A stretch of DNA of 64,000 nucleotides from Pedobacter segetis (GCF_016623585.1 NZ_JAEHFY010000022.1:1-64000); one strand, 5' to 3'. Positions 1 through 9,023 are shown, counted from the first letter of the stretch. A program made the numbers and translations. Notes: generated from the sequence alone by a model not told the origin.

Positions 1-1
1 C

Positions 2-121
2 ATCGCCTTTATCAGGCTTAACATATTTGTGAAGATAAACCTGCAGAACTGGCTCGATCGGCCTTTTGAAGAACCCGGCGAGCTGAAAGACAAACAGGTT
101 GTTCAGGGGGTTCTTTTCTGA
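2..121 (+). CDS. C-terminal end of a probable IS4-family transposase (5' partial)
   Basis: An open frame enters from the left edge and ends at a TGA at 119-121. Its 39 visible residues contain IAFIRLNIFVKI and NWLDRPFEEP. This resembles the hydrophobic tail of IS4/DDE_Tnp_1 transposases in Bacteroidota, but the catalytic DDE part lies outside the window, so the assignment rests on the tail alone. It is followed by a non-coding stretch with a perfect palindrome at 176-189, which could be near the element's right end. The family identification is from memory of similar tails and is uncertain; it could be another hydrophobic C-terminus. Confidence 0.45.
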   Translation: MAFIRLNIFVKINLQNWLDRPFEEPGELKDKQVVQGVLF

Positions 122-175
122 AATGTCATAATTGCAACCATATAATCATCAACAACACGTATTTTTACTCTATTC

Positions 176-189
176 CTAAACGTTTAGGA
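176..189. repeat. Perfect 14-bp palindrome CCTAAACGTTTAGG
   Basis: The palindrome lies between the probable transposase end and rnhB. It could belong to the terminal inverted repeat of the insertion sequence or be an operator. The other end of the element is not in the window, so this cannot be decided here. Confidence 0.4.
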
Positions 190-235
190 CACCATTGGTT
201 TAAAACCTGATCTTAATTTTTATAAATTAGCAATT

Positions 236-832
236 ATGCTACTCCCTTTTTACCAAAACCAGTTGATAGAAGCAGGCTGTGACGAAGCCGGAAGAGGGTG
301 TTTGGCAGGGCCGGTTTTTGCCGCTGCCGTTATTTTACCACAAGACTTTGCGCATCCTTTGTTAAACGACTCTAAGCAGATCAAAGAAAAAGACCGATTT
401 CAATTAAGGAAAGAAATAGAAGAATGTGCGCTTTCTTTTGCCGTGGCGATGGTAGATCATCAAGAAATTGATAAAATAAACATCTTGAACGCTTCTTTTT
501 TGGCCATGCACAGGGCAATAGGGAAATTAAAATTGCAGCCACAGTTTTTAATTATAGATGGTAACCGGTTTAAGGCCTATCCAAATATCGGCCACCAATG
601 TATCATAAAAGGAGATGGGAAATACTTTTCCATTGCTGCGGCATCTATCTTGGCAAAAACCTACCGGGATGATTTTATGGCAAACATTGATCAAGAATAT
701 CCCATCTATCAATGGAGAAAGAACAAAGGCTACCCAACCATTCATCATCGTAAAACGGTAATGGAAATCGGGTTTAGCCCTTATCACAGAAAAACATTTA
801 AGGTAACCAATCCACAATTATCTATTTTTTAA
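236..832 (+). CDS. rnhB: Ribonuclease HII
   Basis: RNase HII cuts the RNA strand of RNA-DNA hybrids and removes single ribonucleotides misincorporated into DNA. The 198-residue protein has the usual family length. The first catalytic pair is in CDEAGRGCLAGP (D16, E17). A third acidic residue is in IIDGNRF (D108), and the fourth lies in SIAAASILAKTYRDD (D145/D146). The ATG at 236 gives a compact N-terminus that reaches the first motif within 15 residues, which is normal. The gene sits after a probable transposase remnant and 13 bases before a glycosyltransferase on the same strand, so the two may be co-transcribed. Nothing is missing from the active site. Confidence 0.97.
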   Translation: MLLPFYQNQLIEAGCDEAGRGCLAGPVFAAAVILPQDFAHPLLNDSKQIKEKDRFQLRKEIEECALSFAVAMVDHQEIDKINILNASFLAMHRAIGKLKLQPQFLIIDGNRFKAYPNIGHQCIIKGDGKYFSIAAASILAKTYRDDFMANIDQEYPIYQWRKNKGYPTIHHRKTVMEIGFSPYHRKTFKVTNPQLSIF

Positions 833-845
833 TTAATTTGCCTTC

Positions 846-2054
846 ATGCGTATATTAATGCTCACCAATCGTGTCCCTTTCCCAGCTGATGGTGGTTACG
901 CAATTGTGGTTAGAAACACCATTGAGGCACTTTTAGGGCAAGGTTGTGAGGTTCATCTTTTTAGTTTAAATACCACAAAACATTATATAGATACCCGTGA
1001 TATAGAAGATCCGATTTTCCAGAAGATAAAATTCCTTCAGTTCAAAGTTGATAACCGGGTAAAAATAAAAGATGCTTTTTTTAATCTTTTTAGCAAGCAA
1101 TCTTATAATATCAGCAGATTTTATAACCCCGCTTGCGCCAGTAGATTAGTACATCTACTAAAAAACCACCCGTTTGATATTATCCAATTTGAGGGGTTAC
1201 AGGTTACCCCATATCTGCAAGTTGTAAAAGAGAATTCAGAAGCAAAACTCATCTACAGGGCGCACAATATAGAATATCAAATTTGGAAAAGATTGACCCA
1301 GCAAGAAAGCTTTATTGCCCGTAAAATTTATTTGGGGATCTTAAGCAAGCGCTTAAAGCGTTTCGAGTTTAATATCCTAAATGGTTTTGATACCATAGTT
1401 GCCATCAGCTTTGTTGATCAGCATTTTTTCGAGAGCTTAAATCACGATGTTCCAGTACAAACCTTGGCCGTAGCCTTAAATTTAGAAAACTATAAAAACG
1501 ATTATAAGCTTAGCCCCAACAAAAGCGTAGGCTACATAGGCTCTATGGATTGGCGACCGAATATTGAAGGTTTAGATTGGTTTCTGGATAAAGTTTGGCC
1601 AAATATCTTGCAGTTGGGGTCGGGCATTACCTTTCATTTGGCGGGTAAAAATATCCCAAAGCAATTTCAGATCATGGGCGATGAATCTTTTATTATGGAA
1701 GGCAAGGTTGATAACGCGATAGAGTTCATCAGCAGGCAACACGTTTTAATTGTCCCCCTGCTTTCGGGCAGCGGCATGAGGGTAAAGATTATTGAAGCAA
1801 TGGCTTTGGGCAAATGTATTATTGCCACATCTATCGCCGCAGAAGGTATAAATTACCATCACGATCGGGATATTTTGATTGCCGATAAATCAGACGATTT
1901 TTACCGACAAATTTTAAGGTGCTTTACCGATAAGAACCTGATCAATAGAATTGGCCAAGGAGCTAAGAAATTGGTAGAAAAAAACCACGACCAAAATAAA
2001 ATGGGTAAAGAATTATTAAAGATCTATGAAGATTTACAAGTAAAGCCCGCTTAA
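846..2054 (+). CDS. Glycosyltransferase family 4 protein
   Basis: The 402-residue protein has a GT-B fold layout. Its N-terminal acceptor domain starts RILMLTNRVPFPADGGYA, which is the usual first strand and glycine loop of GT4 enzymes. The C-terminal nucleotide-sugar domain contains VGYIGSMDWRPNIEGLDW and SGSGMRVKIIEAMALGKC. The latter carries the EX7E-type donor-binding region of retaining GT4 enzymes. It probably transfers a sugar from a nucleotide donor to a lipid-linked or surface glycan at the cytoplasmic face of the inner membrane. Donor and acceptor cannot be read from the sequence. It stands apart from the main polysaccharide cluster and follows rnhB closely. Confidence 0.88.
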   Translation: MRILMLTNRVPFPADGGYAIVVRNTIEALLGQGCEVHLFSLNTTKHYIDTRDIEDPIFQKIKFLQFKVDNRVKIKDAFFNLFSKQSYNISRFYNPACASRLVHLLKNHPFDIIQFEGLQVTPYLQVVKENSEAKLIYRAHNIEYQIWKRLTQQESFIARKIYLGILSKRLKRFEFNILNGFDTIVAISFVDQHFFESLNHDVPVQTLAVALNLENYKNDYKLSPNKSVGYIGSMDWRPNIEGLDWFLDKVWPNILQLGSGITFHLAGKNIPKQFQIMGDESFIMEGKVDNAIEFISRQHVLIVPLLSGSGMRVKIIEAMALGKCIIATSIAAEGINYHHDRDILIADKSDDFYRQILRCFTDKNLINRIGQGAKKLVEKNHDQNKMGKELLKIYEDLQVKPA

Positions 2055-2063
2055 AATATTTCT

Positions 2064-2071
2064 TATTTTTG
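2064..2071 (+). promoter_or_regulatory. Possible -7 promoter box TATTTTTG for gcvT
   Basis: The sequence fits the TAnnTTTG -7 consensus of Bacteroidota and lies 78 bases before the gcvT start. No good -33 TTTG is present at the expected distance, so only half the promoter is supported. Confidence 0.35.
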
Positions 2072-2148
2072 TGAATGTCTAAATTAACTTTATATATTTC
2101 AATTCTAAAAGCTGTCAAAACTCAAATCCCACTTCTCAGATCTAATCT

Positions 2149-3231
2149 ATGAAATCAACGGCGTTAACAGATAAACATATCTCTTTAGGGGCCAAAATGG
2201 TTCCCTTTGCAGGTTTTAATATGCCTGTACAATATGAAGGCATAAACTTAGAGCATGAAACGGTAAGAAACAATGTGGGGGTTTTTGATGTGAGCCACAT
2301 GGGCGAATTTATTTTAAAAGGCGATAATGCGTTAGCTTTGATCCAAAAGGTTTCTTCTAATGATGCCGCCAAACTATTCGATGGTAAAATTCAATATACT
2401 TGTTTACCCAATAAAAACGGTGGGATCGTAGATGATCTATTGGTTTACAAAATGGATGATAAAACCTATATGTTGGTAGTTAATGCCTCAAATATAGAAA
2501 AAGACTGGGACTGGATTTCTTCATTTAACACAGAAGGCGTAGAAATGAAAAACATTTCTGATCGTACCTCACTTTTAGCCGTACAAGGGCCAAAAGCGGC
2601 AGTAGCACTGCAATCTTTAACCGATGTTGATTTGGGCAATATGGAATATTACACCTTTAAAAGAAGTAAATTTGCAGGTTTCGATAACGTAATCATATCA
2701 GCAACAGGCTATACGGGTGCGGGCGGTTTCGAGCTTTATTTTGATAATGCTTACGCCGATGAAATTTGGGACGCTATATTTAAAGCCGGAGAACCTTACG
2801 GCATCAAACCGATAGGTTTGGCGGCAAGAGACACCTTGCGTTTAGAAATGGGTTTTTGTTTGTACGGTAACGATATTGACGATAACACTTCTCCGATAGA
2901 GGCGGGTTTGGGTTGGGTAACCAAATTTACCAAGCCATTTATCAATTCAGAAGCTTTACAAAACCAAAAACAGCAAGGCGCAACAAAAAAACTAATAGGT
3001 TTTGAAATGATAGATAGGGGAATTCCGAGGCATGGTTATGAGATTGTAGATGCAGAAGGGAACAATATCGGTAAAGTAACATCTGGCACACAATCGCCAT
3101 CTTTACAGAAAGCCATTGGCATGGGATATTTACAAATCAACTTAGCTAAAGAAGGGCAAGAGATTTATATCAACATCAGAGATAAGAAAGTTAAAGCCAA
3201 AGTGGTGAAGTTTCCTTTTTATAAGAAGTAG
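2149..3231 (+). CDS. gcvT: Aminomethyltransferase, glycine cleavage system T protein
   Basis: The T protein takes the aminomethyl group carried on the lipoyl arm of the H protein. It releases ammonia and forms 5,10-methylenetetrahydrofolate in the cytoplasm. The 360-residue product has the typical length. It shows [15 protein letters not shown] at the N-terminus and [11 protein letters not shown], a hallmark of the folate-binding GCV_T domain. It also has [15 protein letters not shown] and [17 protein letters not shown] further on, and a GCV_T C-terminal barrel near the end. The gcvH and gcvP genes are not in the window, so the gene is unlinked to its partners, as is common in Bacteroidota. 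A possible own promoter lies upstream. Confidence 0.96.
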   Translation: MKSTALTDKHISLGAKMVPFAGFNMPVQYEGINLEHETVRNNVGVFDVSHMGEFILKGDNALALIQKVSSNDAAKLFDGKIQYTCLPNKNGGIVDDLLVYKMDDKTYMLVVNASNIEKDWDWISSFNTEGVEMKNISDRTSLLAVQGPKAAVALQSLTDVDLGNMEYYTFKRSKFAGFDNVIISATGYTGAGGFELYFDNAYADEIWDAIFKAGEPYGIKPIGLAARDTLRLEMGFCLYGNDIDDNTSPIEAGLGWVTKFTKPFINSEALQNQKQQGATKKLIGFEMIDRGIPRHGYEIVDAEGNNIGKVTSGTQSPSLQKAIGMGYLQINLAKEGQEIYINIRDKKVKAKVVKFPFYKK

Positions 3232-3239
3232 ATAAAAGC

Positions 3240-3347
3240 TTGTCGTATCGACCAGAGGAGACATCTCACTGGCAAGATTGCCAAGCGATAAAAAGTTATT
3301 TGAAAGAAAAATCGATAAAACAAAGGAGTCGAATTCGACCCCCTTTT
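3240..3347 (+). repeat. Hairpin-rich intergenic element with terminator-like end
   Basis: The stretch after gcvT has a short hairpin (TGGCAA, GA, TTGCCA). It ends in a palindrome GTCGAATTCGAC followed by CCCCC and TTTTT (about 3322-3347), which could act as a rho-independent terminator of gcvT. The first part (GACCAGAGGAGACATCTC) looks like a piece of a dispersed genomic repeat, but no second copy is in the window. Confidence 0.4.
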
Positions 3348-3377
3348 TCATATTCGTATATAAATTGATATAAATTT

Positions 3378-4091
3378 ATGCAAAAAAGAAAACTGGAAGT
3401 CTGCTATACACCGGCATTGCTCCCGCTGTACGATATAAAGAATGCCATAGTAGTAGTTATAGATATATTTAGGGCTACAACCTCTATCTGTTATGGCATA
3501 GAAAACGGAGCCTTGGGCATTATCCCGGTTGCCAATGTAGAAGAATGTATCAGCTTTGAAAAAGAGGGTTATTTATTGGCGGCAGAAAGAGATGGGAAAG
3601 TGGTTGCCGGTTTTGATTTCGGTAATTCCCCTTTTGCCTATACAGAAGATAAAGTAAACGGGAAAACCATCGTATTAACCACTACCAACGGAACCCACGC
3701 CATAGATGAATCCAAAAAATCTGCATACCAAGTAATTATTGGTTCTTTTTTAAATTTAGATGCCGTTTGTGCTTATCTAAAAAACCAGGATAAAGACGTG
3801 TTTCTTTTATGTGCCGGCTGGAAAAATAAATTTAATTTAGAGGATACTTTATTTGCAGGTGCAGTAGTGGATCAATTAAAAAAGCACAACTATTTTTTAG
3901 ATGATGCCAGCATTGCAGCGGATGATCTTTACCAAGTAGCGAAGAAAGATTTGGAAGCTTATACCGCCAAAACATCCCATAGCGAGCGGCTAAAGAATTT
4001 AGGGATAGAAGAAGATATTAAATTTTGCTTAAACCTAAATACCGTAAAAAGCATCCCTATTTTAAAAGGTGATAAATTGGTTAAGATGTAA
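3378..4091 (+). CDS. comB: ComB-like 2-phosphosulfolactate phosphatase
   Basis: The 237-residue protein matches the ComB family, which removes phosphate from 2-phosphosulfolactate in the coenzyme M type sulfolactate pathway. Diagnostic segments are VVVIDIFRATTSICYG near the N-terminus, LAAERDGKVVAGFDFGNSP in the middle, and TIVLTTTNGTHAI followed by LLCAGWKNKFNLEDTLFAGA. These carry the conserved acidic residues of this Mg-dependent phosphatase family. Many Bacteroidota carry ComB homologues without the rest of the coenzyme M route, so the physiological substrate may differ. It has terminator-like sequence before it and a repeat block after it, so it is probably transcribed alone. Confidence 0.88.
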   Translation: MQKRKLEVCYTPALLPLYDIKNAIVVVIDIFRATTSICYGIENGALGIIPVANVEECISFEKEGYLLAAERDGKVVAGFDFGNSPFAYTEDKVNGKTIVLTTTNGTHAIDESKKSAYQVIIGSFLNLDAVCAYLKNQDKDVFLLCAGWKNKFNLEDTLFAGAVVDQLKKHNYFLDDASIAADDLYQVAKKDLEAYTAKTSHSERLKNLGIEEDIKFCLNLNTVKSIPILKGDKLVKM

Positions 4092-4208
4092 TTGTTAATA
4101 GAATAAATATAGATTTTTGTTATGTATTTAAGGCGTTTTAACACTCCGCAAGCTAAGGTATATATCATTTTGCGGTCATCTTGAGCTTTTGCTGTCATAC
4201 CGATCATC

Positions 4209-4318
4209 CTCACTCTGAGCATTGCAACTCCGAGCATCGTCACTCTGAGCATTGTCACTCTGAGCGGAGTCGAAGAGGGAGTCGAAGAGATAACCGAAGA
4301 GGGAGTAGAAGGACAGCA
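4209..4318 (+). repeat. Dispersed repeat with four 15-bp tandem units
   Basis: Four consecutive 15-base units (4209, 4224, 4239, 4254) follow the pattern GTCACTCTGAGCATT with changes. They are followed by repeats of GTCGAAGAG. The core (CACTCTGAGCGGAGTCGAAGA) is the widespread Bacteroidota intergenic repeat also seen here at 10491-10703 and, inverted, near 35669-35692. It fills most of the 330-base gap between comB and the sugar dehydrogenase gene. No gene is supported in this gap. Confidence 0.85.
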
Positions 4319-4421
4319 AAAAAGCATGAAGCTTAAATAATTAGCATGAAGCATAATACTTAAAATAAATTAAAACTCGATTTAAACCTAACAAAGCGCA
4401 ACCTTAAACCCCAAAAAATAT

Positions 4422-5696
4422 ATGTCCCTATCCTCATCAACAGAAAACAGAATAGCCATTATAGGTTTGGGATATGTGGGTTTGCCCTTAGCTGCGGCCT
4501 TTGGTGGCCAATTTAAGACCATCGGCTTCGATATTGATACAGAAAGGGTAAAACAATTAAAAAACGGGTCGGATTTAACCAGGCAGTTAGAGCCTTCAGA
4601 ACTAAAAGAAAGCCAAAACCTTTCTTTTACAGATAAAATAAACGATGTAGCAAACTGCAATATTTTTATCATCACTGTTCCTACGCCCATCTCACAATAC
4701 AAATCACCAGATTTAAGCTTGCTTTTAAAGGCAACAGAAATGATTGGTGGTTTGCTCAAGAAAGATGATCTAGTGATTTATGAGTCAACGGTTTATCCCG
4801 GCTGTACCGAAGAAGATTGTGTGCCGCTTCTAGAAAAGGTGAGCAGCCTAAAATATAATCGAGATTTTTTTGTGGGTTATTCTCCAGAACGCATCAACCC
4901 AGGCGATAAAATAAATACACTAACTACCATTTGCAAGGTTACCTCTGGATCAAATCCAAAAACCGCACAAAAAGTAGATGCGCTTTATAAAACAATCATC
5001 AAGGCGGGCACTTATTTATCGCCATCCATAAAGGTTGCCGAAGCTTCAAAAGCCATAGAAAACGCACAAAGGGATGTAAATATTTCTTTTGTAAATGAGT
5101 TGGCCTTGATCTGCGATCGATTAAAAATCGACACCAATGATGTATTGGACGCTGCGGCTACCAAATGGAATTTCTTAAAATTTAAACCCGGTTTGGTGGG
5201 CGGGCATTGTATTGGCGTAGATCCCTATTATTTGGCACATAAGGCAGAATCTTTAGGTTATCATCCTCAAGTAATCTTATCTGGCCGAAGGGTAAACGAT
5301 AACATGGGAATGTTTGTGGCTAACAAACTCATTAAATTGATGCTCAAGAAAGAACACAGAATGACACAAAGCAAAGTGCTCATTTTAGGTTTCACTTTTA
5401 AAGAAAACTGCCCAGATATTAGAAATACAAGGGTAATTGATATTTATAATGAATTGATCCAATTTGATCTAAGCGTAGATGTTTTTGATCCTTGGGCAGA
5501 TGCCGCAGAAGTAGAAAACGAGTACCATATAAAGTTGCTCAATAAAATAGATTTGAAGAATTACCAAGCTGTGGTGATCACAGTGGCCCATCAGCAATTT
5601 TTAGAGTTAGATTACCAAACCATAAAAAACAACAATGGGGTTATTTTTGATACCAAATCTGTTATCGATAGAAATTTAGTTGACGCAAGGTTATGA
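4422..5696 (+). CDS. Nucleotide-sugar 6-dehydrogenase (WbpO/TviB/WbpA-type)
   Basis: This UDP-sugar dehydrogenase oxidises C6 of a UDP-N-acetylhexosamine to the uronic acid in two NAD-dependent steps. The 424 residues show the Rossmann loop GLGYVGLPLAAAF (about 15-27) and VPTP (86-89). The central-domain segment YSPERINPGD follows at about 153-162. The catalytic cysteine motif GGHCIGVDPYYL has C263. The sequence is closest in feel to TviB/WbpO enzymes that act on UDP-GlcNAc or UDP-GalNAc. The stop overlaps the next gene (ATGA), so it is translationally coupled to an aminotransferase and then an acyltransferase. That context points to an acylated aminouronic acid. The exact sugar is inferred. 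Confidence 0.9.
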   Translation: MSLSSSTENRIAIIGLGYVGLPLAAAFGGQFKTIGFDIDTERVKQLKNGSDLTRQLEPSELKESQNLSFTDKINDVANCNIFIITVPTPISQYKSPDLSLLLKATEMIGGLLKKDDLVIYESTVYPGCTEEDCVPLLEKVSSLKYNRDFFVGYSPERINPGDKINTLTTICKVTSGSNPKTAQKVDALYKTIIKAGTYLSPSIKVAEASKAIENAQRDVNISFVNELALICDRLKIDTNDVLDAAATKWNFLKFKPGLVGGHCIGVDPYYLAHKAESLGYHPQVILSGRRVNDNMGMFVANKLIKLMLKKEHRMTQSKVLILGFTFKENCPDIRNTRVIDIYNELIQFDLSVDVFDPWADAAEVENEYHIKLLNKIDLKNYQAVVITVAHQQFLELDYQTIKNNNGVIFDTKSVIDRNLVDARL

Positions 5697-6817
5697 GGCA
5701 TAAAATCCAAATGATAGATTTGGCCGCAGAATATCAGCTTTTGAAGCCAGCGTTACAACCAAAGATCAATAAAGCCTTAGAAAACGGAAATTATATACAA
5801 GGTATTGAGGTAAGGGAATTTGAACAAGAGCTGGCAAATTTTCTAAATATAAAACACGTTATTTCTTGTGGCAACGGTACCGATGCTCTGCAAATTGCTT
5901 TAATGGCAATAGATATTAAAGTTGGCGATGAAGTGATCATACCCGCATTTTCTTATGTTGCTGTTGCCGAGGTGCTTTGCCTATTGGGCGCAACACCGGT
6001 TTTTGTAGATGTGGATCAAAAGTATTTTCAGCTCGATAATGAGCTGGTAAAAAAAGCCATTACCAAAAAAACAAGGGCCATCATTCCCGTTCATCTTTTT
6101 GGGCAATGTGGTGATATGGAAACTTTGCTCAACATCGCCGAAAGGCATAAAATTTCTGTGATCGAAGATACCGCACAAGCTTTGGGGGCAAGCTGCCAAA
6201 TAAGCGGAACTCATAAATATTTGGGAGGTTTGGGTAAAATAGGCTGTACTTCGTTTTTCCCCACAAAAAATCTTTCTTGCTTTGGCGATGGCGGGGCGGT
6301 TTTTACCAATGATGATGATTTAGCAAAAAAAATCAGGATGATCGCCAACCACGGACAGGCAGCTAAATACAACCATCAAATAATGGGCATAAACTCTAGG
6401 CTAGATACTTTACAGGCCGTGGTATTATCAGAAAAACTAAAGCATTTAAAAGATAATCTCTCTAGCAAAAAAGCCATTGCCAATTGGTATCATCATCAAT
6501 TAAGAAGTGTATCTCAAATAGAATTACCATTGGTCTTTGAAAATATAAACCATACCTGGCATCAGTTTACCATTAAAATAAAAGAAGGCAAAAGGGATAA
6601 TTTAAAGTTGTATTTAAAAGAAAAAGGGATAGATGCCATGGTCTATTATCCCATGCCATTGGCAAAACAAAATGCTTATTCCAATTTTAGAACACTTACG
6701 CCAATTGCCGATTTTTTATGCAAATCTGTATTGTCGCTGCCTATTCATCCTTTGTTAAAAGAAAAAGAGATCACTTATATTTGCGGTACCATCAAAGAAT
6801 TTTTTAATGTCAGATAA
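5693..6817 (+). CDS. DegT/DnrJ/EryC1/StrS aminotransferase (WbpE-like)
   Basis: This PLP enzyme transfers an amino group to a keto-sugar nucleotide. The 374-residue protein has the cofactor loop SCGNGTDALQIAL (about 58-70), the PLP-ring aspartate in VIEDTAQALGAS (D159), and the Schiff-base lysine in SFFPTKNLSCFGDGG (K192). Its start overlaps the dehydrogenase stop, and its end overlaps the next start by 11 bases, so the three genes form a tight unit. By analogy with Pseudomonas WbpA-WbpB-WbpE-WbpD it may aminate C3 of a UDP-N-acetylhexuronic acid. However, no 3-dehydrogenase (WbpB-like) gene lies beside it. The role is inferred from family and context. Confidence 0.92.
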   Translation: MRHKIQMIDLAAEYQLLKPALQPKINKALENGNYIQGIEVREFEQELANFLNIKHVISCGNGTDALQIALMAIDIKVGDEVIIPAFSYVAVAEVLCLLGATPVFVDVDQKYFQLDNELVKKAITKKTRAIIPVHLFGQCGDMETLLNIAERHKISVIEDTAQALGASCQISGTHKYLGGLGKIGCTSFFPTKNLSCFGDGGAVFTNDDDLAKKIRMIANHGQAAKYNHQIMGINSRLDTLQAVVLSEKLKHLKDNLSSKKAIANWYHHQLRSVSQIELPLVFENINHTWHQFTIKIKEGKRDNLKLYLKEKGIDAMVYYPMPLAKQNAYSNFRTLTPIADFLCKSVLSLPIHPLLKEKEITYICGTIKEFFNVR

Positions 6818-7310
6818 TAATTTTTTTGTCCATACCACTTCAATTTTAGATGATCGGGTAAGCGTGGGCGAAGGCACAAAAATTTGGCATTTCTGCCATG
6901 TTTCTGAAGGCGTTACCATTGGGAAAAATTGTTCTTTGGGCCAAAATGTTTTTATAGGGAAAAACGTAAAAATAGGGAACGGGGTAAAGATCCAGAACAA
7001 CGTTTCCGTTTATGAAGGCGTTGAAATTGGAGACGATGTTTTTATAGGGCCATCGGTAGTTTTTACCAATATTATTAACCCAAGAGCGTTTATTGACCGC
7101 AAAACAGAATTTGTAAAAACGATGATAGAAGAAGGGGCAAGCATAGGTGCAAATACTACCATAATTTGTGGAAATAAGATAGGCAAACACGCACTGATAG
7201 GGGCAGGAAGCGTAATTACTAAAACCGTAAACAATTTTGAGTTATGGTTTGGAAACCCAGCCATAAAAAAGGGAACGGTTGATAAGGAAGGGAATATCTT
7301 AACTATTTAA
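6807..7310 (+). CDS. Hexapeptide-repeat sugar N-acyltransferase (WbpD-like)
   Basis: The 167-residue protein is built from left-handed beta-helix hexapeptide repeats, such as GVTIGKNCSLGQNVFIG and EIGDDVFIGPSVVF. It ends with the conserved IGAGSVITKTV and WFGNPA turn of sugar O/N-acetyltransferases. It should transfer an acetyl group from acetyl-CoA to the amino group introduced by the neighbouring aminotransferase. The start lies inside the aminotransferase end, which implies translational coupling. A terminator-like repeat follows at 7325-7376. Length and repeat pattern fit the WbpD family. The acyl group and the acceptor position are inferred. Confidence 0.9.
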   Translation: MSDNNFFVHTTSILDDRVSVGEGTKIWHFCHVSEGVTIGKNCSLGQNVFIGKNVKIGNGVKIQNNVSVYEGVEIGDDVFIGPSVVFTNIINPRAFIDRKTEFVKTMIEEGASIGANTTIICGNKIGKHALIGAGSVITKTVNNFELWFGNPAIKKGTVDKEGNILTI

Positions 7311-7324
7311 TTCCACTTGCTGAG

Positions 7325-7376
7325 GCGTTAACGATAGGATCGGCATCCTCACCTGTTTTTCGGGCAGGCTTTTTTT
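7325..7376 (+). terminator. Dispersed terminator-like element, copy A
   Basis: GCGTTAACGAT, then CGGCATCCTC, then CCTGTTTTTCGGGCAGG and a run of seven T. It lies just after the acyltransferase stop in the direction of transcription. A near copy lies inverted at 35692-35745 and a partial copy at 44976-45005, each downstream of a gene end. Confidence 0.6.
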
Positions 7377-7510
7377 GCGCTTGCCATTTAACAGATGGCA
7401 AAAAGAGATATATCCGCCAGTTGGCGAAGTGTTAAAACGCATAAATAAATATTATTAAGCAATTTATAGCTACACCATCTAAATTGTTAATTGTTTAAAG
7501 ATTACCTACC

Positions 7511-8098
7511 ATGCAAGAAAAAATAATGATAGAAGTTGGGGGCCATTTAGTTTCTGATGAATTAGCGAAAGAAAACTTCATTTGTAATTTAGATAAATGC
7601 AAAGGAGCTTGTTGCATTGAAGGGGATTCTGGCGCACCTTTAAATGAAGACGAGCTACAAATTTTAGATGATATATATCCAAAAGTTAAACATCTGATGA
7701 CAAAAAAGGGTATCGAGGCAATTGAAGCGCAAGGTACTTTTGTAAAAGATTTAGATGGAGATTATACCACAACTTGCGTAGATGGAAATAAAGAATGTGC
7801 TTACGTAACTTGGGAAAACGGAATTACGAAATGCGCCATAGAAAAAGCGTATGAACAAGGCTTGGTTGATTGGAAAAAACCCATTTCTTGCCATTTATAT
7901 CCCATTAGGCTAACACAATACCCAGAATTTGATATGTTACATTACGATAGATGGAGCATTTGTAGCCCGGCCTGTGCTTTTGGCGATGAACATAAAGTAA
8001 AGGTTTACCAGTTTTTGAGAGAGCCTTTAATCAGAAAATATGGGGAAGCTTGGTACCAAGAATTAGAGGAGAATATTAATGCTTTAAATCAGACTTAA
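7511..8098 (+). CDS. DUF3109 family cysteine-rich protein
   Basis: The 195-residue protein matches the DUF3109 family of small cytoplasmic proteins related to YkgJ-type cysteine-cluster proteins. Cysteines occur in [11 protein letters not shown] near the N-terminus, then [26 protein letters not shown] and [10 protein letters not shown]. Such a pattern suggests binding of zinc or an iron-sulfur cluster. The biochemical role of the family is not established. The gene is widespread in Bacteroidota. It is separated from its neighbours by an upstream terminator-like element and by a likely promoter for the next gene, so it may be monocistronic. Confidence 0.85.
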   Translation: MQEKIMIEVGGHLVSDELAKENFICNLDKCKGACCIEGDSGAPLNEDELQILDDIYPKVKHLMTKKGIEAIEAQGTFVKDLDGDYTTTCVDGNKECAYVTWENGITKCAIEKAYEQGLVDWKKPISCHLYPIRLTQYPEFDMLHYDRWSICSPACAFGDEHKVKVYQFLREPLIRKYGEAWYQELEENINALNQT

Positions 8099-8104
8099 AT
8101 TTTT

Positions 8105-8112
8105 TACATTTG
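8105..8112 (+). promoter_or_regulatory. -7 promoter box TACATTTG for rfbA
   Basis: The box fits TAnnTTTG and lies 38 bases before the GTG start of rfbA, just after the DUF3109 stop. About 19 bases upstream is a weak CTTTA in place of the -33 TTTG. This suggests that rfbA has its own promoter. Confidence 0.5.
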
Positions 8113-8150
8113 CAAACTATCAAAAAAATTACATTTCTAATACATCATTA

Positions 8151-9023
8151 GTGAAAGGAATAATTTTAGCAGGAGGCACAGGTTCAAGGTTACATCCTCT
8201 TACTTTGGCAGTTAGTAAACAAATGATGCCGGTTTATGATAAACCGATGATCTATTACCCATTGGCCACATTAATGCTGGCGGGGATCAATGAAGTGCTG
8301 ATCATTTCTACCCCTCACGATCTACCGGGTTTCAAAACATTATTGGGCGATGGAAAAAATATGGGCTGCAAATTTTCTTATGCAGAACAACCTTCGCCAG
8401 ATGGCCTAGCCCAAGCGTTTATCATAGGTGCCGATTTTATTGGCGATGATGCCGTTGCCTTGGTTTTAGGGGATAATATTTTCTTTGGCGATGGGATGGC
8501 GAAACTGATGCAGGCCAATAACAATCCCCAAGGCGGGGTGGTTTTCGCATACCCGGTCCATGATCCAGAAAGATATGGCGTAGTAGAATTTGATGAGAAC
8601 AAGAAAGCTATTTCTATCGAAGAGAAACCAGAAAACCCTAAATCTAATTACGCAGTTCCCGGTCTTTATTTTTATGATAATGATGTGGTAGAAATCGCAA
8701 AAAATATCAAGCCATCGCCAAGAGGAGAGTTAGAGATTACCGATATAAATAAATATTATTTAGAAAAAGGTTTATTAAAAGTGGGGCTTTTGAGCAGGGG
8801 AACGGCTTGGTTAGATACCGGTACATTTGAGTCGTTGATGCAAGCCGGAACCTTTGTACAAGTTATAGAAGATAGGCAGGGTTTAAAGATAGGGTGTATT
8901 GAAGAAATTGCTTACCGCATGAATTTTATTGACTCCGAGCAATTGAAAAAATTGGGCGAGCCATTAGTGAAAAGCGGTTACGGAAAATATTTAATAGATA
9001 TTGCAGAAGGAAAGATTTTGTAG
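8151..9023 (+). CDS. rfbA: Glucose-1-phosphate thymidylyltransferase
   Basis: RfbA makes dTDP-glucose from dTTP and glucose-1-phosphate, the first step towards dTDP-rhamnose and other dTDP-deoxysugars. The 290-residue length is typical. The nucleotidyltransferase signature [11 protein letters not shown] is at residues 7-17, followed by [18 protein letters not shown]. Later come [12 protein letters not shown] with the metal-binding aspartate, [14 protein letters not shown], and [13 protein letters not shown]. The start is GTG at 8151; no better start lies upstream, and the encoded MKGIILAGG fits the family. The rfbB, rfbC and rfbD genes are not adjacent or anywhere in the window, so its product must feed enzymes encoded elsewhere. 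Confidence 0.96.
   Translation: MKGIILAGGTGSRLHPLTLAVSKQMMPVYDKPMIYYPLATLMLAGINEVLIISTPHDLPGFKTLLGDGKNMGCKFSYAEQPSPDGLAQAFIIGADFIGDDAVALVLGDNIFFGDGMAKLMQANNNPQGGVVFAYPVHDPERYGVVEFDENKKAISIEEKPENPKSNYAVPGLYFYDNDVVEIAKNIKPSPRGELEITDINKYYLEKGLLKVGLLSRGTAWLDTGTFESLMQAGTFVQVIEDRQGLKIGCIEEIAYRMNFIDSEQLKKLGEPLVKSGYGKYLIDIAEGKIL

Noticed and set aside
3959-4354. Open minus-strand frame of 131 codons opposite comB and the repeat
   Set aside because: Half lies antisense to comB and half is repeat-derived.
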